Shown in pieces: positions 7,293 through 16,134 of a DNA stretch of 64,000 nt. A program made the translations under genes and the position numbers. The stretch covers positions 3,253,501 through 3,317,500 of the forward strand of contig NZ_CP023317.1 of assembly GCF_009497655.1 (NCBI RefSeq). Reading direction: 5' to 3'. Under the pieces are notes generated by a model. That model did not search any database. It was not told where the DNA came from and saw only the letters and a list, made by a program, of their open reading frames with translations. Position 1 is the first letter of the stretch, and every line of letters starts with the position of its first letter. The DNA is from Priestia megaterium. GTDB lineage: Bacteria > Bacillota > Bacilli > Bacillales > Bacillaceae_H.

Positions 7293-8189
7293 CTAAACTC
7301 TGCTTAAATTAGCGTTGTATAAGTCCATTAAACTGCTTAAATCATCTAACAACGGGCAGTGGCCTACACCTTTCATGATTTTCAACGTTGCATTTTCCCC
7401 TATGCCTTTTGCGATGTCAGATGCATCTCTTGTCGAAACCATCTTATCTTCATCTCCTTGAATAACCATAGTAGGAATCGTGATTTTTGCCACCTCTCCT
7501 GTCCCTTGAACAACACCATTAAAATCGTTTGAAATATTAAATCTCATGAGTGCGTAATTGATATCAATTAAGTTGCGCTGCTTGATCGTTCCTTCTAAAT
7601 ACTTTTCAAATTGATCAGCAGACGGCTTATTTTTTGTATATAAAAATTGACGCAGCATCATTTTTAAAAACCATGTGTTTTTTGTTTCTTTCGCGTTTTC
7701 TACCATTCTAAATGCTTCTTTTACTTCTTCTTTGGTTTGGATAAAATTGTTAGGGATAGGCAGTTCTAGAAACGTTCTTCTTGGAATGGGATAGCCTTTG
7801 ATGTTGACGGAGCTTAATAGAATTAAATTTTTGGCATCATTCGGATGATCAATCACATATTGCATAGCAACTGCTCCTCCTAATGACCACCCGCTTATTG
7901 TAAAAGCAGACAACTTTAAAGCATCTGCAAACAGTTTGACATCATCTGATAAGTCTTTGATTGTGTGGATAGGTGTATGATAAGTGGAGTCTCCAAACCC
8001 TCTTAGGTCGATGGCATAAGCTGTGATATGTTCTGGCAGTTCGTTCATTAACACATCCCAGTTAAGGGAAGAATTCATGTTTCCGTGAATTAACAAAAGC
8101 ACCTCTTTTCCGCCTTTTTTCATTCGGTAATTTACTGTTTCTCCATTCGGTAATTCTACTTTTGCTTGTTCTAAAGCAGATACGGTCAT
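7293..8189 (-). CDS. Alpha/beta hydrolase, possible intracellular PHA depolymerase
   Basis: A 298-residue alpha/beta hydrolase with a complete triad: Ser102 in the nucleophile elbow GWSLGG, Asp248 in IQGDEDKMV and His277 in GVGHCPLL. HGNMNS gives the oxyanion loop. The placement of Ser102 and the overall length recall the intracellular short-chain PHB depolymerase described in B. thuringiensis, and P. megaterium stores PHB, so this is a reasonable candidate. A general carboxylesterase is equally compatible. Start ATG after AGAGGAAAATAG. The gene is monocistronic. Confidence 0.8.
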   Translation of the reverse strand: MTVSALEQAKVELPNGETVNYRMKKGGKEVLLLIHGNMNSSLNWDVLMNELPEHITAYAIDLRGFGDSTYHTPIHTIKDLSDDVKLFADALKLSAFTISGWSLGGAVAMQYVIDHPNDAKNLILLSSVNIKGYPIPRRTFLELPIPNNFIQTKEEVKEAFRMVENAKETKNTWFLKMMLRQFLYTKNKPSADQFEKYLEGTIKQRNLIDINYALMRFNISNDFNGVVQGTGEVAKITIPTMVIQGDEDKMVSTRDASDIAKGIGENATLKIMKGVGHCPLLDDLSSLMDLYNANLSRV

Positions 8190-8323
8190 CGCTATTTTCC
8201 TCTTTTCTTATATGATTAGAACGATAGCTATCTTTAATTTTTACATACCCTATTTATCTAGGGTTAAGCAGTTCAAAAGAAGTTGTACAAACACCAAGAT
8301 GATTGTGCGTCATTCTATTTGCT

Positions 8324-8361
8324 AAAAAAAGCAGCCAAATACGCGATTCGGCTGCCTTTTT
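8324..8361 (-). terminator. Intrinsic terminator
   Basis: GCAGCC/GGCTGC stem with a T-run on the minus strand, serving the small helical gene that ends at 8397. Confidence 0.75.
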
Positions 8362-8396
8362 ATCATGAAGAAATATACGAATGAGCAACAAGGCCA

Positions 8397-8588
8397 TTAC
8401 TTTTTCGGTGCGTCTAATGCTTGATAGGCAAGCTGATATTTCCCGCCTTCAGCCACTTCTGCATGGTAGAGAGCTTTAAGAGCAAAGTTTTTTTCAAGGC
8501 TGTGCTCTTTCATCAGTCCATTCAGCTTACCTTGCAGTTCCTGATTGTCTTTAATGAGCTGCTTCATCTGTGATTTTAGATATTTCAT
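8397..8588 (-). CDS. Small helical protein of unknown function (63 aa)
   Basis: Starts MKYLKSQMKQLIKDNQELQG and is predicted almost wholly helical, with Leu/Met heptads followed by AEVAEGGKYQLAYQAL. I use the ATG behind AAAGGAG; a longer in-frame start exists but has no ribosome site. No family recognised. It shares strand with the ECF S-component gene 90 bp upstream and may be cotranscribed with it. Confidence 0.55.
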   Translation of the reverse strand: MKYLKSQMKQLIKDNQELQGKLNGLMKEHSLEKNFALKALYHAEVAEGGKYQLAYQALDAPKK

Positions 8589-8677
8589 GGTGTTTTCCGC
8601 TCCTTTCACTTGATGAATATCTATCAAGTATATCACTTAAGGATAGGATAATGGTAAAACGACTTACGATTGACGGA

Positions 8678-9208
8678 TTAAATTTGTACCGCTCTGTTCT
8701 TTAAGCGCGCTACAAGCGGAACGACGATGATACCGGCGATAACAACTTGCATCACATTGCCTGGTATAGAGCCAAGCGGAAGGATCCAGTTACCGTAAAG
8801 AATCACTTCGGCAAAGTAGTAGCCCACGATTTTCACAATCAGCGCAGCAACAACTGCCAGTGTGTTGACAAGTGCTCTTTTACCAGGTGCTTTTTCAGAG
8901 ATAAGACCTGCTAAAAAGCCCATAGCCCCTACAATAATAAACGTAAACGGCGCCCATGCTGTCCAGCCCGAGATCAGATCGAATAACCCCATTCCAAAAG
9001 CGCCGGCGATGGCTCCTGTTTTTTTACCGTAAATAAAGGCCGCTATAAAAAGAGGAACGTTGCCTAAATGGATAAGGCCTCCGTTACCCATGATTGGAAG
9101 CTTTATGTTGATAAACATTGTCGCTACAAACGTCAGTGCGATAAAAAGCGCATGCATGGATAAAGCTTTGATTTTGGTTGATTCTCTTGGTGAGTATGTT
9201 GAATTCAT
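8678..9208 (-). CDS. ECF transporter substrate-binding (S) component
   Basis: A 176-residue, roughly six-helix membrane protein with S-component hallmarks: an Ala-rich first helix (ALSMHALFIALTFVATMFIN), the loop MGNGGLIHLGNVPLF that lines the vitamin pocket, and LFDLISGWTAWAPFTFIIVG. The loop GGLIHLGN resembles HmpT/QueT-like members, suggesting a vitamin or precursor as substrate, though none can be named. No ecfA, ecfA' or ecfT lies nearby, so it should share the energising module encoded elsewhere (group II ECF). Start ATG after AAAGAGGTC. An inverted repeat in the promoter region may be its operator. Confidence 0.85.
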   Translation of the reverse strand: MNSTYSPRESTKIKALSMHALFIALTFVATMFINIKLPIMGNGGLIHLGNVPLFIAAFIYGKKTGAIAGAFGMGLFDLISGWTAWAPFTFIIVGAMGFLAGLISEKAPGKRALVNTLAVVAALIVKIVGYYFAEVILYGNWILPLGSIPGNVMQVVIAGIIVVPLVARLKNRAVQI

Positions 9209-9255
9209 CTGTTGACCTCTTTCTTTTTTTACTACTATCATACTCCTATTTGGAT

Positions 9256-9287
9256 ACTAAATAAATATGTAAAACTATTTATTTAGT
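9256..9287 (-). promoter_or_regulatory. 12-bp inverted repeat upstream of the ECF S-component gene
   Basis: ACTAAATAAATA and TATTTATTTAGT are perfect 12-bp arms around an 8-nt spacer, 48-79 bp upstream of the start. The size and position fit a dimeric repressor site for the transporter; the regulator is unknown. Confidence 0.5.
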
Positions 9288-9629
9288 AGGGTATATCATT
9301 CTAGCAGCACACAGAGATCCGCTAACTTCAAAAATTGTCCTATCTCTTCTTAAAAAATAAAGTTGCCCCTGCTTCCTTTAGCAGACTGCACCTCCTAATT
9401 TTTGTTATGGCAAAGTGTCTGTTCGGACATAATATGAGCAAATCGTTCTTTTTCAAGAGTTGACGAAGGCTGATAAATATGAGAAGTTATATGTTTGTAG
9501 AAATGAATGGAATAACCTAGAATTCCAGCGGAACCTGTTACTATAATTGTACTGATATTGACCAAGTCCGTTCAGATTGTGGCAGTCATAATTTTTACAT
9601 ACAGCAAGCAAGTTATAGGAGGAGCAAGA

Positions 9630-10133
9630 ATGGATAATAACGATATTTTAATTAGATTACGATATGCCTTGGATTTAAAAAATACAGAAATGGTAGAGAT
9701 CTTTACTCTTGGCGGAGAAGATGTAACCAAAGAAGACGTATTAAAAATCCTTACGAGAACACCGGATGAAGAAGACGAGGATGCAGTTCATGCGGACGAT
9801 CATATACCGTGCACGAACAGTATGTTAGATTCTTTTTTAAACGGTTTTATTACCTTCAAAAGAGGAAAACAAGATCCTAAACCAGGGCAAGCACCTCCAG
9901 CGCCGGTTCAGAGCAATCAAAATATGTATAATGTCTTATTAAAGAAAGTGAAAATCGCTTTATCCCTAACAAGCGAAGAGATGTTAGAAGTATTTGACGA
10001 CGGTGGAATACGTGTATCTAAAGCAGAATTAGGTGCTTTATTACGAAAAAAAGGCCATAAAAATTACAAACCGTGCAAAGAGAATTTTGCTCGAAAATTC
10101 CTAAGAGGCTTGACTGTACAATATAGAGGATAA
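9630..10133 (+). CDS. DUF1456 family protein (YehS-like), two tandem repeats
   Basis: A 167-residue soluble protein made of two copies of the DUF1456 unit. The first begins NDILIRLRYALDLKNTEMVE and contains EIFTLGGEDVTKEDVLKIL; the second begins NVLLKKVKIALSLTSEEMLE with EVFDDGGIRVSKAELGALLR. Each ends in an FLNGF/FLRGL helix. An acidic, Pro-rich linker joins them. Family function is unknown. Start ATG directly behind AGGAGG. Its stop lies one base before the start of the YgjP-type gene, so the two are translationally coupled. Confidence 0.88.
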   Translation: MDNNDILIRLRYALDLKNTEMVEIFTLGGEDVTKEDVLKILTRTPDEEDEDAVHADDHIPCTNSMLDSFLNGFITFKRGKQDPKPGQAPPAPVQSNQNMYNVLLKKVKIALSLTSEEMLEVFDDGGIRVSKAELGALLRKKGHKNYKPCKENFARKFLRGLTVQYRG

Positions 10134-10134
10134 C

Positions 10135-10842
10135 ATGATACACACTTTTTCAAATCAGAGTATCCATTATGAAATACGATATAAAAACCGAAGTTCTTTT
10201 GCGATCAAAGTCGACGGATACGGAACGGTCGAAGTCCTTGCTCCTAGAGGGACGTCTACTGAACAAGTACTTTCGGTACTAGAGAACAACTGGGCATTGA
10301 TTCAGCAAAAAATAAATGAAATGAAAGATAGAACGCATGGACCAAAGAAAAAAGTCTATGAACACGGAGAAAGCTTTTTGTATGTAGGAAAAAACTATCC
10401 GATACAGATTCATCACGATTCGACTATTACAAAGGATTCTGTAGTGTTTGAAGCGAACACGCTTCAGATTTATGTCAATCAGCACGACGATGAAGCGATA
10501 AAACAAGCGCTCAAACGTTTTTACTATCAACAATGTAAAGCGCTCGTAACCAAAAGTATCTCCTCCTATCAAAAACATTTTAAAACAAAGCCGCGATCCA
10601 TCTCGATTTCCGATAGCAAAAAAGCGTGGGGCACGTGTGATTCTAAGCGTCAGCTAACCTTCAACTGGCGGCTGGCAATGGCACCGCAGCACGTCATTGA
10701 TTACGTAGTCGTTCATGAAATGTGCCACATGGTTCACATGAATCATGATCGGTCCTTTTGGCGTCTTGTCGGGAAAATTATGCCCGATTATCGTGAACAA
10801 GAGCACTGGCTGGAAATGTCGAGCTGGGAAATGACGGTGTAG
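10135..10842 (+). CDS. YgjP-like (DUF45) zinc metallopeptidase-domain protein
   Basis: A 235-residue protein with the zinc site HEMCH at 194-198 and a third ligand candidate in HMNHDRSFW (His204), the arrangement of the YgjP/SprT-like metallopeptidase family. The family motif WGTCDSKRQLTFNWRL (165-180) precedes it. The N-terminal half is a beta-rich domain. YgjP proteins are putative metal-dependent peptidases with unknown substrates, sometimes linked to restriction loci. No restriction gene is seen here. It begins one base after the DUF1456 stop, and a strong terminator closes the pair. Confidence 0.9.
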   Translation: MIHTFSNQSIHYEIRYKNRSSFAIKVDGYGTVEVLAPRGTSTEQVLSVLENNWALIQQKINEMKDRTHGPKKKVYEHGESFLYVGKNYPIQIHHDSTITKDSVVFEANTLQIYVNQHDDEAIKQALKRFYYQQCKALVTKSISSYQKHFKTKPRSISISDSKKAWGTCDSKRQLTFNWRLAMAPQHVIDYVVVHEMCHMVHMNHDRSFWRLVGKIMPDYREQEHWLEMSSWEMTV

Positions 10843-10851
10843 TGGCTACAT

Positions 10852-10891
10852 AAAAAAGAGCAGAAGCCCCGGGGCATACTGCTCTTTTTTT
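10852..10891. terminator. Bidirectional intrinsic terminator
   Basis: AAAAAAGAGCAG/CTGCTCTTTTTTT stem with an inner CCCC/GGGG pair, between convergent ygjP-like and fbp genes. Confidence 0.9.
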
Positions 10892-10895
10892 ATCT

Positions 10896-12824
10896 TTAAC
10901 TATAGCGATATTTTCTTAAATCTTTTAAAATCGAAATTTCTTTTAACAATTCTTCTCCGACATTTGTTTCTAAAACCATTTTTCTTTCTAGTTCTTTATC
11001 GACCAATCGCTTTACGGATAAGACGTCCGTTCCTTCTAATAAAATATCTTCTTTTGAATTAAAGTGTTTGTGAGCAACTAGCTGCATGCCGTAAGAATTA
11101 TATAATAATGTATATCCAGCGATACCTGTTGTGGATTGATACGCTTTTGAAAAACCGCCGTCAATAACAATCATCTTTCCATTTGCTTTGACCGGGTTTT
11201 CTCCTTCGATTTCTTTGACAGGCGTATGACCATTAATAATATGACCATGATCAGGATTCAGATTAAATTCTGCGAGGATGTTTTGGCAGACTTCCTCATT
11301 TTCCCGTAAATAGTAGTATGGATTTTTCTTCTCTTTATGCGTTGCTTTATCACTGATAAAATATCGTTCAAACGTCGTCATGGCGCGTTTCCCAAAGAGT
11401 GATGAATATTCTCCTGTCCATAGGTACCAGACCATATCTGTTGCCAAATCATCCGTTTCTTCAGGGTGCGCAAAAGCCTCCTGTAAATAATGTTCAAACA
11501 CATCAAGCAAGTTACGGCCTGCATACGTTTTATCTTCTATCGTCATTTTTTCCATGTTTCCTTCTTCATCTAAAGGAATGCAGCCGTGTATTAATAAGTT
11601 TCCGTTGTATTTCAAATAAAGGCTGCCTTTTTTCATAAGAAACTTCATATGTCTCGCCAGCTTTTCCGAATGCTGCACGGAAAGCAGCAGTCTTTCCATT
11701 ACCTGCTCTTCTTCTTCTAATAGCTGATCAGGCTGCGCCGGATCTACCGTTGCAAAGCAGCTGTTTTCTAGCGGATATGTGTTTCCGTATATCGTAATTT
11801 CATTTTTATCATAATCAATTTTTTCAAGCAGCAGCCTTTCTGACATATTAAAGAAAGGACGTCTTTTTATAATCGGACTTTCAAGCTTGAACTGAATCAT
11901 CGCAATGGCCTGATGAATTTTCGTGATTTGTAGTCGCTCGTGATCGGATAGCTTGTCACTCGAGCTTACTTTTGGTCTAAAAGCAGGATTATCATCATAG
12001 TATTTCTCCGCCAAGTTAAGCAGCGGTCTCAGGTTAATGCCATATACGTCTTCAATAATATCTAGATTGTCGTATCTCGCGCAGATCCGAATAATATTGG
12101 CAAGACACACTTTCGAGCCCGCAAAAGCGCCTAGCCATAGCACATCGTGGTTTCCCCACTGAATATCAACGGAGTGATAGTTAATCAGCGTATCCATAAT
12201 TTTATCCGGTTCAGGTCCACGATCATAAATATCCCCTACTACGTGCAGATGGTCCACAACCAATCTTTGCGTCGTATAAGCTAGCCCTATAATAAGCTTA
12301 TCGGCTTGCCCTAAAGAAATAATCTGCTGAACAATCTTTGTATAGTACTGTTCTTTATTTGTAAATTCATCGGTTTTATATAGCAGCTCTTCAATAATGT
12401 ACACAAATTGATCCGGCAATGCTTTACGCAGTTTAGAGCGCGTGTATTTAGAAGAAGCGTACGAGATGAGATTAAGCATACGATCGATGATTTCTTTATA
12501 CCACTCATATAGTTCTCGTTTGTTTCGAAACTGCGCTTTAATCAACGGTAATTTTTCTTCAGGATAATACACTAATGTCGCAAATTCATTGATTTCTTTG
12601 TCAGATAATACATTTTTAAAAAGGTCTTTGATTTTCTCTTTTACATTTCCTGAACCATTTCGCAGCACGTGCTGAAAAGCTTGATACTCGCCGTGTAAAT
12701 CACTGACAAAATGTTCAGTCCCCTTTGGCAGATGAAGAATAGCTTCAAGGTTAATAATTTCGGTTACCACTTTTTCTTCCGTATCATACTTTTGTGCAAG
12801 TAAATCTAGATATTTTGTGTTCAA
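10896..12824 (-). CDS. fbp: Fructose-1,6-bisphosphatase class III
   Basis: A gluconeogenic enzyme hydrolysing fructose 1,6-bisphosphate to fructose 6-phosphate. About 642 residues, the usual size for the Firmicute class III (calcineurin-like, Mn-dependent) enzyme. Metallophosphoesterase motifs are visible: [41 protein letters not shown] and the late [11 protein letters not shown] place the start at a TTG preceded by AAAGGGG, giving [13 protein letters not shown] as in homologues; an ATG ten codons upstream has no ribosome site. A candidate structured RNA ends about 220 bp upstream and could be its leader. Confidence 0.95.
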   Translation of the reverse strand: MNTKYLDLLAQKYDTEEKVVTEIINLEAILHLPKGTEHFVSDLHGEYQAFQHVLRNGSGNVKEKIKDLFKNVLSDKEINEFATLVYYPEEKLPLIKAQFRNKRELYEWYKEIIDRMLNLISYASSKYTRSKLRKALPDQFVYIIEELLYKTDEFTNKEQYYTKIVQQIISLGQADKLIIGLAYTTQRLVVDHLHVVGDIYDRGPEPDKIMDTLINYHSVDIQWGNHDVLWLGAFAGSKVCLANIIRICARYDNLDIIEDVYGINLRPLLNLAEKYYDDNPAFRPKVSSSDKLSDHERLQITKIHQAIAMIQFKLESPIIKRRPFFNMSERLLLEKIDYDKNEITIYGNTYPLENSCFATVDPAQPDQLLEEEEQVMERLLLSVQHSEKLARHMKFLMKKGSLYLKYNGNLLIHGCIPLDEEGNMEKMTIEDKTYAGRNLLDVFEHYLQEAFAHPEETDDLATDMVWYLWTGEYSSLFGKRAMTTFERYFISDKATHKEKKNPYYYLRENEEVCQNILAEFNLNPDHGHIINGHTPVKEIEGENPVKANGKMIVIDGGFSKAYQSTTGIAGYTLLYNSYGMQLVAHKHFNSKEDILLEGTDVLSVKRLVDKELERKMVLETNVGEELLKEISILKDLRKYRYS

Positions 12825-13042
12825 AACTATGTATCCCCTTTCAACGTTCACCATTTAGTACAATCACTCATCAAGCTTGTGATTATGATGTTAAATACCT
12901 TTTATTTAACTCTTCTCTTTTCTCTCCACGCCTCACCCCTTTATTTTAACCTATTTTACGTATGGGTAAAATGGTATAAAGTCTATTTGTCTATAAAGAT
13001 TAACCAGTCTTGCCCCCTTGAAGATGATAGCTAGCTGGTAAC

Positions 13043-13072
13043 AAAAAAAACCTGCTGATCTTAGTCAGCAGG
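13043..13072 (-). terminator. Intrinsic terminator of the candidate RNA
   Basis: CCTGCTGA/TCAGCAGG perfect 8-bp stem, 6-nt loop, followed on the minus strand by eight T. Confidence 0.85.
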
Positions 13073-13425
13073 TTCGATACATATGAAAGAAGCGCACATA
13101 ATTAAGAAAGTTTACTCCGACCTCTATACAATAGCAGAGTTTTTCTTCCCTCGCTGTGAGAAAACGCACAGCGCCAAGTCCTTGGTGGTGGTACGATAAA
13201 GATGACCTTTCTGAGACAGGAAAAGTCATCCTTTGTATGATATAAGAATCATCATTCTGTTGAATCTCTGTTCTTCTACGTTCAGAGATTTTTTCTGTTG
13301 GCTTTGTTAAGTACAGCACGAGAGGAAAGTGAATACAAATACATATGGTACACGTAGGCTATCTGAGTCTGCTGTTTGACGGCGGAAGAAGTTGCATGTG
13401 GCTTTTCCGAGTAACAATTGCTTCT
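13043..13425 (-). ncRNA. Candidate structured RNA or long leader upstream of fbp
   Basis: An 800-bp gap without a credible gene holds, on the minus strand, a TTGACA/TATAAT promoter and, about 380 nt later, a strong intrinsic terminator. Between them are several hairpins: AATCTCTG/CAGAGATT around 13262-13290, GATGAC/GTCATC around 13201-13230 and CGCTGTG/CACAGCG around 13152-13173. This is the look of a free small RNA or a terminator-controlled leader. It does not carry the conserved cores of RNase P RNA, tmRNA, SRP RNA, T-box or the riboswitches I checked by eye. An 84-codon frame across it has no ribosome site and is not kept. Confidence 0.45.
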
Positions 13426-13451
13426 ATTATAATATGGAACGCTGTTGTCAA
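13426..13451 (-). promoter_or_regulatory. Sigma-A-like promoter of the candidate RNA
   Basis: Consensus TTGACA and TATAAT on the minus strand, but only 14 nt apart, shorter than the usual 17, so use in vivo is uncertain. Confidence 0.45.
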
Positions 13452-13590
13452 ATTTCCAAAGAAGAAATACAAAGGAAAAATCATTACGTGAATGTCTGCA
13501 GGTACCCTATCTACTTTAACTCTGACCGTCTCATTTTTTGAGCATATCCGATTTTAAAACCCTCCGCTCAGCATGTGGATTTTACGATAT

Positions 13591-13627
13591 AAAAAAGCAG
13601 CGGATGTAAAACATCACGCTGCTTTTT
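13591..13627 (-). terminator. Intrinsic terminator
   Basis: AAAAAAGCAGCG/CGCTGCTTTTT outer stem with an inner GATGT/ACATC, downstream of the YitT gene. Confidence 0.88.
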
Positions 13628-13691
13628 CTTATCTCTACACGCCTAAGTAAAAAAGGATGTGGTAGAGTGTTCTTACAATGTATTGATGATG

Positions 13692-14567
13692 TTAGTGAAT
13701 ATTATTCTTTCGGAAATTACCGCCTTTAACTTCGGCTACGTCATATACCGTAACAAAAGCCGTCGGGTCAATTTCATTAATAATTTCTTTCATTTTGCTT
13801 TCTTCCAAGCGGTTGATTACACATGTGATTTCCTTGAATTTCTCATGGGAGTATCCGCCGTAAGCTTCTTTATATGTAGCGCTTCGACCTAAACGATCAC
13901 GTATTGTCTCTACCATTAACGCAGGCTGAGAAGTGATAATTTGGAAGGTTTTCGATCCGCTTAGACCTACTTCTACGATGTGAATAACTTTGGATGCAAT
14001 AAAGTATGCAATTGCAGAAAGAATCGCGCCTTGCAGACCAAATACTAGTGAAACAAAAATAAAGACAAACGCATTTAAGAACAAAATAAGATCACTTGTT
14101 CCAAACGGCAATTTTCGAGAAAGCAGTACAGCTAGCATATCGATGCCATCTAGCGCGCCGCCATTACGCAGTGCAATTCCCATTCCAAAACCAAGGATAA
14201 TACCGCCGACAACGGTTACGAGTAGTGTATCTCCTTCAATAATCGCTGGAGTATGATGCATGAGGCTTGTACCGACAGCTAGTGAGACGATTCCGAGGAT
14301 GGAAAATATAGCAAAACTTTTCCCGATTTGTTGATATCCTAACCATACAAAAGGAATATTAATAACGGCAATGAGAACTCCTAGTGGTAAGCCAAATAGG
14401 TTTGACGCAACGATACTAATGCCTGTTACTCCTCCATCTGAGACGTGGTTTGGAATTAAGACAGTTTCTAAGCCGTAAGCTGCAATAATCCCTCCGATAA
14501 TGACCATTAGTGCTCGGAAAGCAATTTTTAGCCGCTTAGGCCTGTGGTGTTTTTTAGTTGTGTTCAT
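13692..14567 (-). CDS. YitT family membrane protein with C-terminal DUF2179 domain
   Basis: A 291-residue protein. The first two thirds contain five to six membrane helices typical of the YitT family (LMVIIGGIIAAYGLETVLIP; the loop NHVSDGGVTGISIVASNLFG; LRNGGALDGIDMLAV). The last 80 residues are a soluble ferredoxin-like DUF2179 domain starting near SGSKTFQIITSQPA. Function in Bacillus is unknown; a transport role is often assumed. I start it at the ATG behind GCGAGGAATT; a longer frame lacks a ribosome site. Confidence 0.88.
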   Translation of the reverse strand: MNTTKKHHRPKRLKIAFRALMVIIGGIIAAYGLETVLIPNHVSDGGVTGISIVASNLFGLPLGVLIAVINIPFVWLGYQQIGKSFAIFSILGIVSLAVGTSLMHHTPAIIEGDTLLVTVVGGIILGFGMGIALRNGGALDGIDMLAVLLSRKLPFGTSDLILFLNAFVFIFVSLVFGLQGAILSAIAYFIASKVIHIVEVGLSGSKTFQIITSQPALMVETIRDRLGRSATYKEAYGGYSHEKFKEITCVINRLEESKMKEIINEIDPTAFVTVYDVAEVKGGNFRKNNIH

Positions 14568-14856
14568 ATAATTCCTCGCTTTTAAATGTTTTTTACTATT
14601 TAAGTGTACCACAAACATTCTCTTTATTTGAACTGAGGAGGCTTACGTATCGGTTTTTAGCTCACATAGTGCAAAATAGACAAAGGATAACTTCTAGCTG
14701 TACAGACTCTATCCTTGCAATACGTCATCATTTCTGTTAAGTTTAAGGAGAATTATTTTTGTTCGGTAAAGATTGATAAGTTACATAACTTTCGTCTATA
14801 GATTTGAGCAAGGATAGTAACACAATGTGTGCGTGTCACACTAGGAGGCAACAATT

Positions 14857-15057
14857 ATGGAACAAGGTAAAGTAAAATGGTTTAACGCAGAAAAAGGTTT
14901 TGGATTCATCGAACGCGAAAACGGAGACGATGTATTTGTACATTTCTCAGCAATCCAAAGCGAAGGCTTCAAATCTTTAGACGAAGGTCAAGCAGTTACA
15001 TTTGAAGTAGAACAAGGTCAACGCGGCCCTCAAGCTACTAACGTTCAAAAAGCGTAA
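14857..15057 (+). CDS. Cold shock protein, CspB-like (66 aa)
   Basis: A single five-stranded OB domain with RNP1 as KGFGFIE and RNP2 as VFVHF, preceded by [10 protein letters not shown], the canonical nucleic-acid-binding face. It binds single-stranded RNA/DNA and melts mRNA structure in the cold. Ribosome site AGGAGG. The long untranslated leader includes GTGTG/CACAC and other short repeats, as is usual for cold-shock mRNAs. A second, very similar copy lies 0.6 kb away on the other strand. A perfect-palindrome terminator follows. Confidence 0.95.
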   Translation: MEQGKVKWFNAEKGFGFIERENGDDVFVHFSAIQSEGFKSLDEGQAVTFEVEQGQRGPQATNVQKA

Positions 15058-15070
15058 TCCGTCATAAATA

Positions 15071-15104
15071 GAAAAAGACAGACTCCATGGAGTCTGTCTT
15101 TTTC
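15071..15104 (+). terminator. Intrinsic terminator of the first csp gene
   Basis: A 34-bp perfect palindrome with GACAGACTCC/GGAGTCTGTC as its core and a T-run. Confidence 0.9.
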
Positions 15105-15123
15105 ATTACTTTGAAAATGTAAT

Positions 15124-15158
15124 AATAAAACCCTATCCACTGAGGAATAGGGCTTATT
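15124..15158 (-). terminator. Intrinsic terminator
   Basis: CCCTAT/ATAGGG stem with T-rich DNA on the minus strand, downstream of the 57-residue gene at 15255. Confidence 0.6.
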
Positions 15159-15254
15159 AATACAAAAATAGTAATCGGTAATACAAATGGTAAACTCAGT
15201 ATAGCATAGTATTGGCGGAATCCAAACTATAAATCAATATTTCTTCATGAATAA

Positions 15255-15428
15255 TTATGATTCGTGCTTCATTAACTCTTCTTCAAAGAAAAATGTACTG
15301 GGATATTTATCAACTGTATAAGAATATCTTTTCATATTTTTCACATAATGACTTTTTAAGATGATCACTATTTCATTAGATGCTTTTATACTTACTGTTT
15401 CTCCATTAGCAAATGAGCTTATACTCAT
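15255..15428 (-). CDS. Small hypothetical protein (57 aa)
   Basis: A beta-rich small soluble protein (FANGETVSIKASNEIVIILK, then YSYTVDKYPSTFFFEEELM) between the two cold-shock genes. I start it at the second ATG, which has GAGAGG nine bases upstream; the first ATG overlaps that site. The strand pattern is reminiscent of short nucleic-acid or adaptor proteins, but no family is recognised. It has its own terminator. Confidence 0.5.
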   Translation of the reverse strand: MSISSFANGETVSIKASNEIVIILKSHYVKNMKRYSYTVDKYPSTFFFEEELMKHES

Positions 15429-15596
15429 ATCCTTCATCCTCTCTCATATCAAAAACAAGCAAATTTTTAACTTTATTTATCGGGAAATATAATGTGCATC
15501 TTATATTTGAGACGTTATCAGCATTCTGATAGTCAGCAACCTTTTCCAACGGCTAGTCCAATGAAGATTTCTTTTTTAATTATTAAAATCCAAAGC

Positions 15597-15623
15597 AAAA
15601 AGACCCCTATGTGGAGTCTTTTT
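15597..15623 (-). terminator. Intrinsic terminator of the second csp gene
   Basis: AAAAAGAC/GTCTTTTT hairpin directly past the stop. Confidence 0.75.
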
Positions 15624-15635
15624 ACGTTGGATTAA

Positions 15636-15839
15636 TTATGCTACTTTATGAACGTTAGCAGCTTGTGCTCCGCGTTGACCTTGTTCAATGTCAAACGTTA
15701 CTTTTTGACCTTCTTCTAACGACTTAAAGCCTTCACCTTGAATAGAGCTGAAATGTACGAATACATCGTCTCCGCCTTCAATTTCGATAAAGCCGAAGCC
15801 TTTGTCTGCATTAAACCATTTCACTGTACCTTGTTCCAT
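15636..15839 (-). CDS. Cold shock protein, CspB/CspD-like (67 aa)
   Basis: OB-fold cold-shock protein with RNP1 KGFGFIE and RNP2 VFVHF. It differs from the copy at 14857 mainly in the C-terminal half ([20 protein letters not shown]) and in a final VHKVA. The ATG sits behind AGGAGGCAC; the longer frame upstream belongs to the leader. The leader is long, as expected for cold-induced mRNAs. The two genes converge on the small hypothetical gene and probably arose by local duplication. Confidence 0.95.
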   Translation of the reverse strand: MEQGTVKWFNADKGFGFIEIEGGDDVFVHFSSIQGEGFKSLEEGQKVTFDIEQGQRGAQAANVHKVA

Positions 15840-16034
15840 AATAGTGCCTCCTGGTGTGGAATACTCCACGGTTGTATTACTACCCTTGTCCAACCATACT
15901 ATCTTAAGATAAAAAATTCTATTGAAGAGATTTCTCTTCTCTCAATCCTATACCGAACAAAAATAATTAATTTAATCGTAACATACGGAACCGCAGATAG
16001 CAAATACAGGAAATGGAATAAATCATCGAACGAT

Positions 16035-16082
16035 AAAAAGAGCCTTCTCTTTGTAGCTCTATACAAAGAGAAGGCTCTTTTT
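16035..16082 (-). terminator. Strong bidirectional terminator
   Basis: Arms of about 20 bp (AGCCTTCTCTTTGT and complement) with A/T tracts on both sides, past the stop of the MHS transporter gene. Confidence 0.9.
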
Positions 16083-16134
16083 CAGTGTTCCTATTTTACG
16101 CAGCAGTGAATGTAGCAGCTGCTTATTATTTACT

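Noticed and set aside
8226-8242. ATCTTTAAT half-site upstream of the alpha/beta hydrolase, like half of the MhqR-type box
   Set aside because: The second half of the palindrome is missing, so not called as an MhqR operator.
13065-13319. 84-codon minus-strand frame across the candidate RNA
   Set aside because: No ribosome site, Arg/Ser-rich unnatural composition, and it ends at the terminator hairpin; better explained as chance over structured RNA.
13321-13335. GAGAGGAAAGT resembling a conserved piece of RNase P RNA
   Set aside because: On the plus strand, isolated, without the surrounding P4 and other conserved RNase P elements.
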